Shown here: positions 42,001 through 48,000 of the stretch, in pieces
How the letters are laid out: every line of letters begins with the position of its first letter
Position numbering within the stretch: the stretch's first letter is position 1
Origin: Fasciolopsis buskii
Lineage: Eukaryota; Platyhelminthes; Trematoda; Plagiorchiida; Fasciolidae
Assembly (NCBI GenBank): GCA_008360955.1
Contig: LUCM01008818.1
Location: forward strand, 39,227-103,226
Direction: 5' to 3'
Length of the DNA stretch: 64,000 nucleotides
The notes under the pieces: generated by a model
Told to the model about the DNA's origin: nothing
Seen by the model: only the letters and a program-made list of their open reading frames with translations
Databases searched by the model: none
Program-made: the position numbers and the translations under genes

Positions 42001-45000
42001 CGAGGCTGAAGAATCAAGGACTTTGTCTTTCAACCTTAATGACACCACAAAGCGGGATTTGAACAGGATACGAAGCTTGGCTGCATAAATGTCTTATTGA
42101 CAGCGCTAGTAAAGATATATATAGTGATGTAATGGCATGAGTACGAATCACTGAAAACGAGCTTGTTCGCCAACTTGTTTTCTTAATGTGACTTACTCAA
42201 CCCTCGGCCGCCTCGTAAAAGTCGCCGGAGTGGATGCATAAAATTTCTAGATTATTAGTTCCAAATCAGATTGAAATACCGTTTAAGTGCATTCCGGGTT
42301 ATACATTACTTTAGTAAATTGTAACTCGTCCGGTAAGTTAGCAAAAATTTATTTGTTTTGCTAGTGTTTTTTGATACGTTTTTCAAATAAATCTTTCCAA
42401 TGTCAAGGAACTTTGAATTTTTCAACAAAGCACGTTTGTTTGACCGCCAGATAGCCCCTAACTGAAATCAGTATTATTGTTATTATTTGTATTTTGCAAT
42501 CCGCATTGTGACCTGCTGCTTTCCTCCGATTACTCATCTTTCAGTAAATGCCCACATCTCAATTTAGTGGTACTGAAACTGTACTAAGAGGGCAACATCG
42601 AATGGTCTAGTAACTTGCCAAGTTTACTGCCGTTCCAAAAGATTCGAATGAACAGAGGGTGACGTCTGGACAAACCGCACTGGATAATTTTGATTAGCCT
42701 TCATGGGAGCCGGTGGCTTCCATTTGGAAAACCCGAATTTGAACCCTCGATGTGGTGGCTGATATGCACCAGGGATGACCTCTAATAAGAGCAAAGCTCG
42801 AGTTTGGTGCTTTGAAGTGTAAATTTGGTCGAAAGATACGAGTCCTATGCGTGAATGATCTAATCCTTAGGGCAGTCAATCAGACATGAAAGCATCAGTC
42901 CCAAAAAATAACCAAAATTAAATGGGACTTTTATGAACATGGAATACTCATAATAAGTAATCACAATTTTTTTCTACTCAAATGCTATCCAGAGCATCTG
43001 GCGGGGTAAAGTTATGTTTCCTTTTACAACTAAACTGTTTCACGGGAAAATTTTTCCCGTTAAAAGTATATGGATTTAAATTCGCAAAACGAAGCGCTCC
43101 CGACTTGTTCGAACCACCATACCACGTAAACGTGAACTACCGGTCGGACGTTCTCCTATTCTATACGTTACTGATAGTCTACTGCGGAAACTTTTGCACT
43201 GGGCGTTTTGCCACAGTTATGTTTGTTTTTTCAACTACAGCCAATATCTCCTTTTTTTATGAAATCAATTCATCAGTATGACTCAAATGATTTACTAATT
43301 TTTATCCCGACTGTCAGAATGCCGAGGTATGGACACAAATTGATCAGGAACTGAAAAACGATGGAGTGAGACCCATCACTCCAGACGAGGAAATGGTTCG
43401 GCGCATTCGCGAGTGGGATGAAAGACAACAAGAAACACTCAAAAAAACTGAACGCGAATTACGAGATGCTGCCGAGAACGAGGCCAGGCGGCGAGAACAA
43501 GAGGAATACAATCGAGTAAGTAATGTGTTTGTCCTACGGAAAATCTGAGATGATATCTCTCTCCTCTTTTGGCAAATCGAAGCCTTTGGGAATTTGATTA
43601 TGTATTTGTAACTTGCTGATGTCAGCTATCAATGATTAGGCGGATGAAATCGTGGATTCCACTAAGCTTGCCCCATCCCCAGTCATTCATTCAATCAGCA
43701 AACTTTATATGACCATTGCCTTCTCTCAGAAATATTGTGCGTTTGATCTATAAACAAATGGCACAAAAAAGGGTATTATTATTAATAACTGTTTGATGTT
43801 CCCTTCATCCTCGTCAGGCAGATATGGCATTTGTGAAACTTTTGTGTTTCGCCATTTTTTCCGTGATTTTGTCAAATATAGGCATCTGTAATGCCAAAAG
43901 CAGTCCTAGTTTATTGGCCATGTCCAACGAATCAGAGGAACTGATGCGAGTTCGTAGTAAAAGTACGTGACTGCAGATTCATTTAGCATTCACACGTTGT
44001 ACAACTTCCTGGGGTAAAAACCAGGATGATGTGATTATCGGTATGAGATGACAAACGAAACTTTCGGATAATATGTGGTTTTGGTGACGCTTACTCTCTA
44101 TCCAAGTTTGTGCAGTATAGGCTATCTACCGAAAAATGTTCCAACCCCTCATAAGGATCAATAAAAATACGCGGCTAAATAGCGTAATCCCTTAGTGGAA
44201 TCCAAATATTTTTATGCCAACTGAATAGTGAGGTCATCACCAGGTTTTCCCTCAGTAAGATCCGACTGTGTCACCTACGAGAGATCACCTGTCGAGTCAT
44301 TCTCGATTCTATTCCTCCCTCAAAGCAAGCGTTCACTCTCCAGGAGAAAGGTACTATATCTCCGATTCAGTATAACGCTTGAGTAATACAATTACTGATT
44401 CAGTGGTCTAAAAGATCGGTTTCTGATGTTTGTCCCTTCAGATACGTCATTTGGAAAGCCATCCCGAATGCCGTTTCGATAGGTCGTATTCGAAAATCCG
44501 CTTTTCTAATCGACCTCTACCTGCAAGAAACAAAATGCGAGTGACGGTGTGACATTTTACTGAACAGGGTCGACAAAACGTAACTATTCTAACTCAATGT
44601 CTCAGAGTCACAGCACTACAGTATTTTAGTTTTTCATGCCCTGGATGTATTCGATAACCACCTGCAGTTCTGAACAAGTCGAGTCCGCTAAACATCATAA
44701 AACTTAAAAGACCATAACAACTGATACCGGATAATCGCGTAGCTTGCAGTTTTTCAGGCACAGCAATTCGATTGCAACTCAGACGGTTTTCGTTTATGTG
44801 AGCATCACATAAGTTCAAATAATCCGATGGACATTCGGTCGCATTTTTTGATGGTCCCAACATCTGCCTGTGCATTGACAGACACGATTTCATGAAAGTG
44901 CGACGTTCGGAACTGACAGCGGTGAATCTTTGGATTACCATATATTCCCAAAGAGGGAGTGTTTTAATAGGCAATATGTATAACCACTCGTTTTTTTCGA

Positions 45001-48000
45001 AAAAAAGCGGGCAAATATATAGAATGATTATAATATTAATGAGATAGTATACCATCTTTTCCGTTTCTCTCAAAGTCCTGGGTAAGCTTTTCGAATGTCA
45101 TACTTTTGGTCTTAAAAACAATGGTAGATTCTTTGACTAACAGCAGTTTAAAGATAATCTTCATTGTACCGTGCTCTTTTGAGTTTGATAACATTTCAGC
45201 ATCCGGAAGAGGCCCGTGGAAATTTTCTTAGCTCTTTGTACTAACGAAAGGAGAAAGTAAACAGTGATTTATTGGGTTCTTTTTATATCTTGTAATATTT
45301 TACTACGCGCATGTTCGTCGTCCTTTGACACTTCGAAGAACTTCGACATTAGTCAAAGACTTGCGCGGAGATTCATCTGCAAACATGTTTGATGCTGCGG
45401 ATGTTCAAGTTTTCAATATACCAATCACCCAGAAAACCGGATTGCCATACTTTCCCTGACACGAAAAGTACCTCTTCACAAGTGCCTTCGATTTCTATGT
45501 ATTTCCGCTCTAAAATGTTTTAAGAATTTCTTAACTCAAAAACTTTTTGACCAGTTGGCCCCAGCTCCATAATCCTTGAGCAGTTTTACTCAATTTTGTT
45601 AATTTTCCAACAAATGCTAGTATGACAATAAAAGTCCTGATTGCTGGAGGACAGATTCCGTAGCCTCAGTCCATAAGAAGAGTTTCTTTAAATTCTATCC
45701 TATTACCCATACTTCAAAACATTTAAAAGTTTTGGGAAAATTAATGATCCAGTATCTTCCTCCAAGGTTTCTTAACTCACTCAATTTGCCTACATGCCGT
45801 CTAGGTCCACGCTTGACACTCCAGTGGCCCTAACACATCACATACTTATGGAATTAAAAACCATACCAAAGAGATAGGACCTTCATTCTTCACTGCAGGA
45901 ATCTGGTAAGCTGCGTCGACAGAAACAGGTTGATCTCATTCGTCTCCCATTCAGGTGTACAACCTTTGCTTATTTCGCTCCTGGATGGTTATCTCCCTAG
46001 CCGACAGCAGTTCAGCTGTCACGATGGTTCCATTTCCTCTCCTGTGAGCTTTGTCCTTGGATTTCCGTTGGTAGAGAATGGGGAATGATTGGATCACTAA
46101 GACTCAGGAAAATTATTTTGCCTTGATATTGCGTTAAAGTCTTACATGGTCAAGGCATGTGAACCACATTTTCGCGAAAATCAACGGCCTCTATTTTTAT
46201 ATACACTCTCTTTCGAATTCCATTGCCTACCCGTACCTCATACAAGGCATTTCAATCAGCTTTTTAGGCATTCACTAGCTCCATTTCGTCATTTTTGATT
46301 ACAATTCAAACTGCTATAAAACAGACTAGTATGGTCGTGAACTCGTCTACTTTTTATAACATGCACCCAAAAATTGACCATAATCGACGTGTTCGTTCCC
46401 TAGGTATAAACATTTACGATATGGCTGACAAAGTTTCCGTTTGATTTTTTTCAACTAAACCTCCACTCCTGTTGCTTTCCGCGTTCCTAATTATGACTTA
46501 ATTAAAAAAAAGAAATCAGCTAATCAACCATTGCACTACTAATTATCAAAATAATGACCAAACTAATGAACCCACCTTCCTTCTAATTGATAAACTAAAG
46601 TTGCTTAACATTTTTATCGAAACTGAAATTTTAGAAAATCACAAGCACTAACCTCTGAGAATCGGAACAAAAGGGTGATCATGCGGTAGGCGTGATGGAT
46701 TTCGATGTTTATCTTCCTTGGTTTTGTACCTAACAAAGTCGGGTACCGTCACACTTTACAAAAGACAATTGCTTACGACTCCCTTTCCAAATCGTTTTAC
46801 ACTTCTTTCAACCAACTAACCTAGATAAACTCTAGCCAGCTGTATCAGTATCGTTTTCGTATTTCGTCAGATTCGTGAGGTGCAACGATATCGTCATCGG
46901 TTGGAAATGGAATTCTCTGACTATGTGGCCAGAACATCGAATGTGGCTCACCTGCGAAAAGCGAAACTTCGACAACGTTCATCTATTCGAGCATCTCGAA
47001 TTCGGCCAACGAGGACTACTGACCCTGCACGTCGTCCCTTCAATCCGACTCCGCCGACGACAAATACAACGGAGACTGTCACAGTAGTGGCAACCACTAC
47101 CGAATCGAACACAGAAGAGGAATACGGAACTCAGTCGTCTGATAGTGCTATGCCTGAGGCCATGGTCGGAGGTAGGACGACGACAACCACGACCACGACC
47201 ACCACTAGTGTAAGTAACGAAGAAAAATCGGGGGAGTATTCGTTTGACTCGAGTACCGGAGATGGTGGCGGGAGCTGCAGTACGGAAACTACGTACTCAG
47301 GCACTCGTGAGAGCCGGTCTATGCACCCAATTGAGATTAAAAACACAAATGTGACAGTAAGTCCCTCGATTGAAAGGTCACAAACTTGGCAGTGTAAAAC
47401 TTTACTTTTGATCACTTTTGTTTTCATTTCGTGATTTTGCATTTGACTATTTTCCATTAAGCTTTACAAATGGCTGAGGTGACTGAACTCAGCTTCTATT
47501 GGACAAGCGACAACAGTACATCTCGTGGCTTCTGTCAATCACTCTGCAGCGGATTAAGGGGGTCAACGTCCATTCTCAATAAATTTTAGAAAATTCCGAA
47601 TTCGGATCTTTACCTGTCAAATTTCAATGACAGATTTGCTTAATTCTGCAATTGATTGATTCAGTAACATGAAATCCGATAATCGAAAGCAGAATTTATT
47701 CCTATGAATGCATGATCAGGTTTCTGCCGATATAATTGAACTCATGAATGTTGACTCAAATTGTGATACTTTTGTTACTCGCGCAGCCAAAAACCAATTA
47801 GTATAAATGGCACAGTCTGTCATAAGAATTACTGAATGTTCAGAATTGTGCGTTAATTCAAGAAAACGCGAAACTTCTGGCAGCTGTTATTAGCATGGTG
47901 TAGCATGCATTGGGACAGCTGTCTTCGAATGAGTTGCTAGTCCAACCTGAAAAGAACAGAACAGGAAAATCGACGTGAGCCGAAGCTCACTAAGCGCATC

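Larger units (their letters stand above)
39092..43317 (+). other. CFAP69 intron 16
   Basis: A 4226-bp intron with a SINE copy (40885-41062), a Penelope-like fragment (41433-42190) and another SINE-like repeat (42690-42880). Positions 39092-40880 hold nothing I recognise. Confidence 0.88.

Noticed and set aside
44594..45073. 159-codon minus-strand ORF in intron 17
   Set aside because: No domain or conserved motif; a long open frame alone is expected occasionally in 64 kb.
46875..47087. Plus ORF overlapping exon 18 in another frame
   Set aside because: Shadow of the CFAP69 frame, which carries the conserved ARTSN motif.
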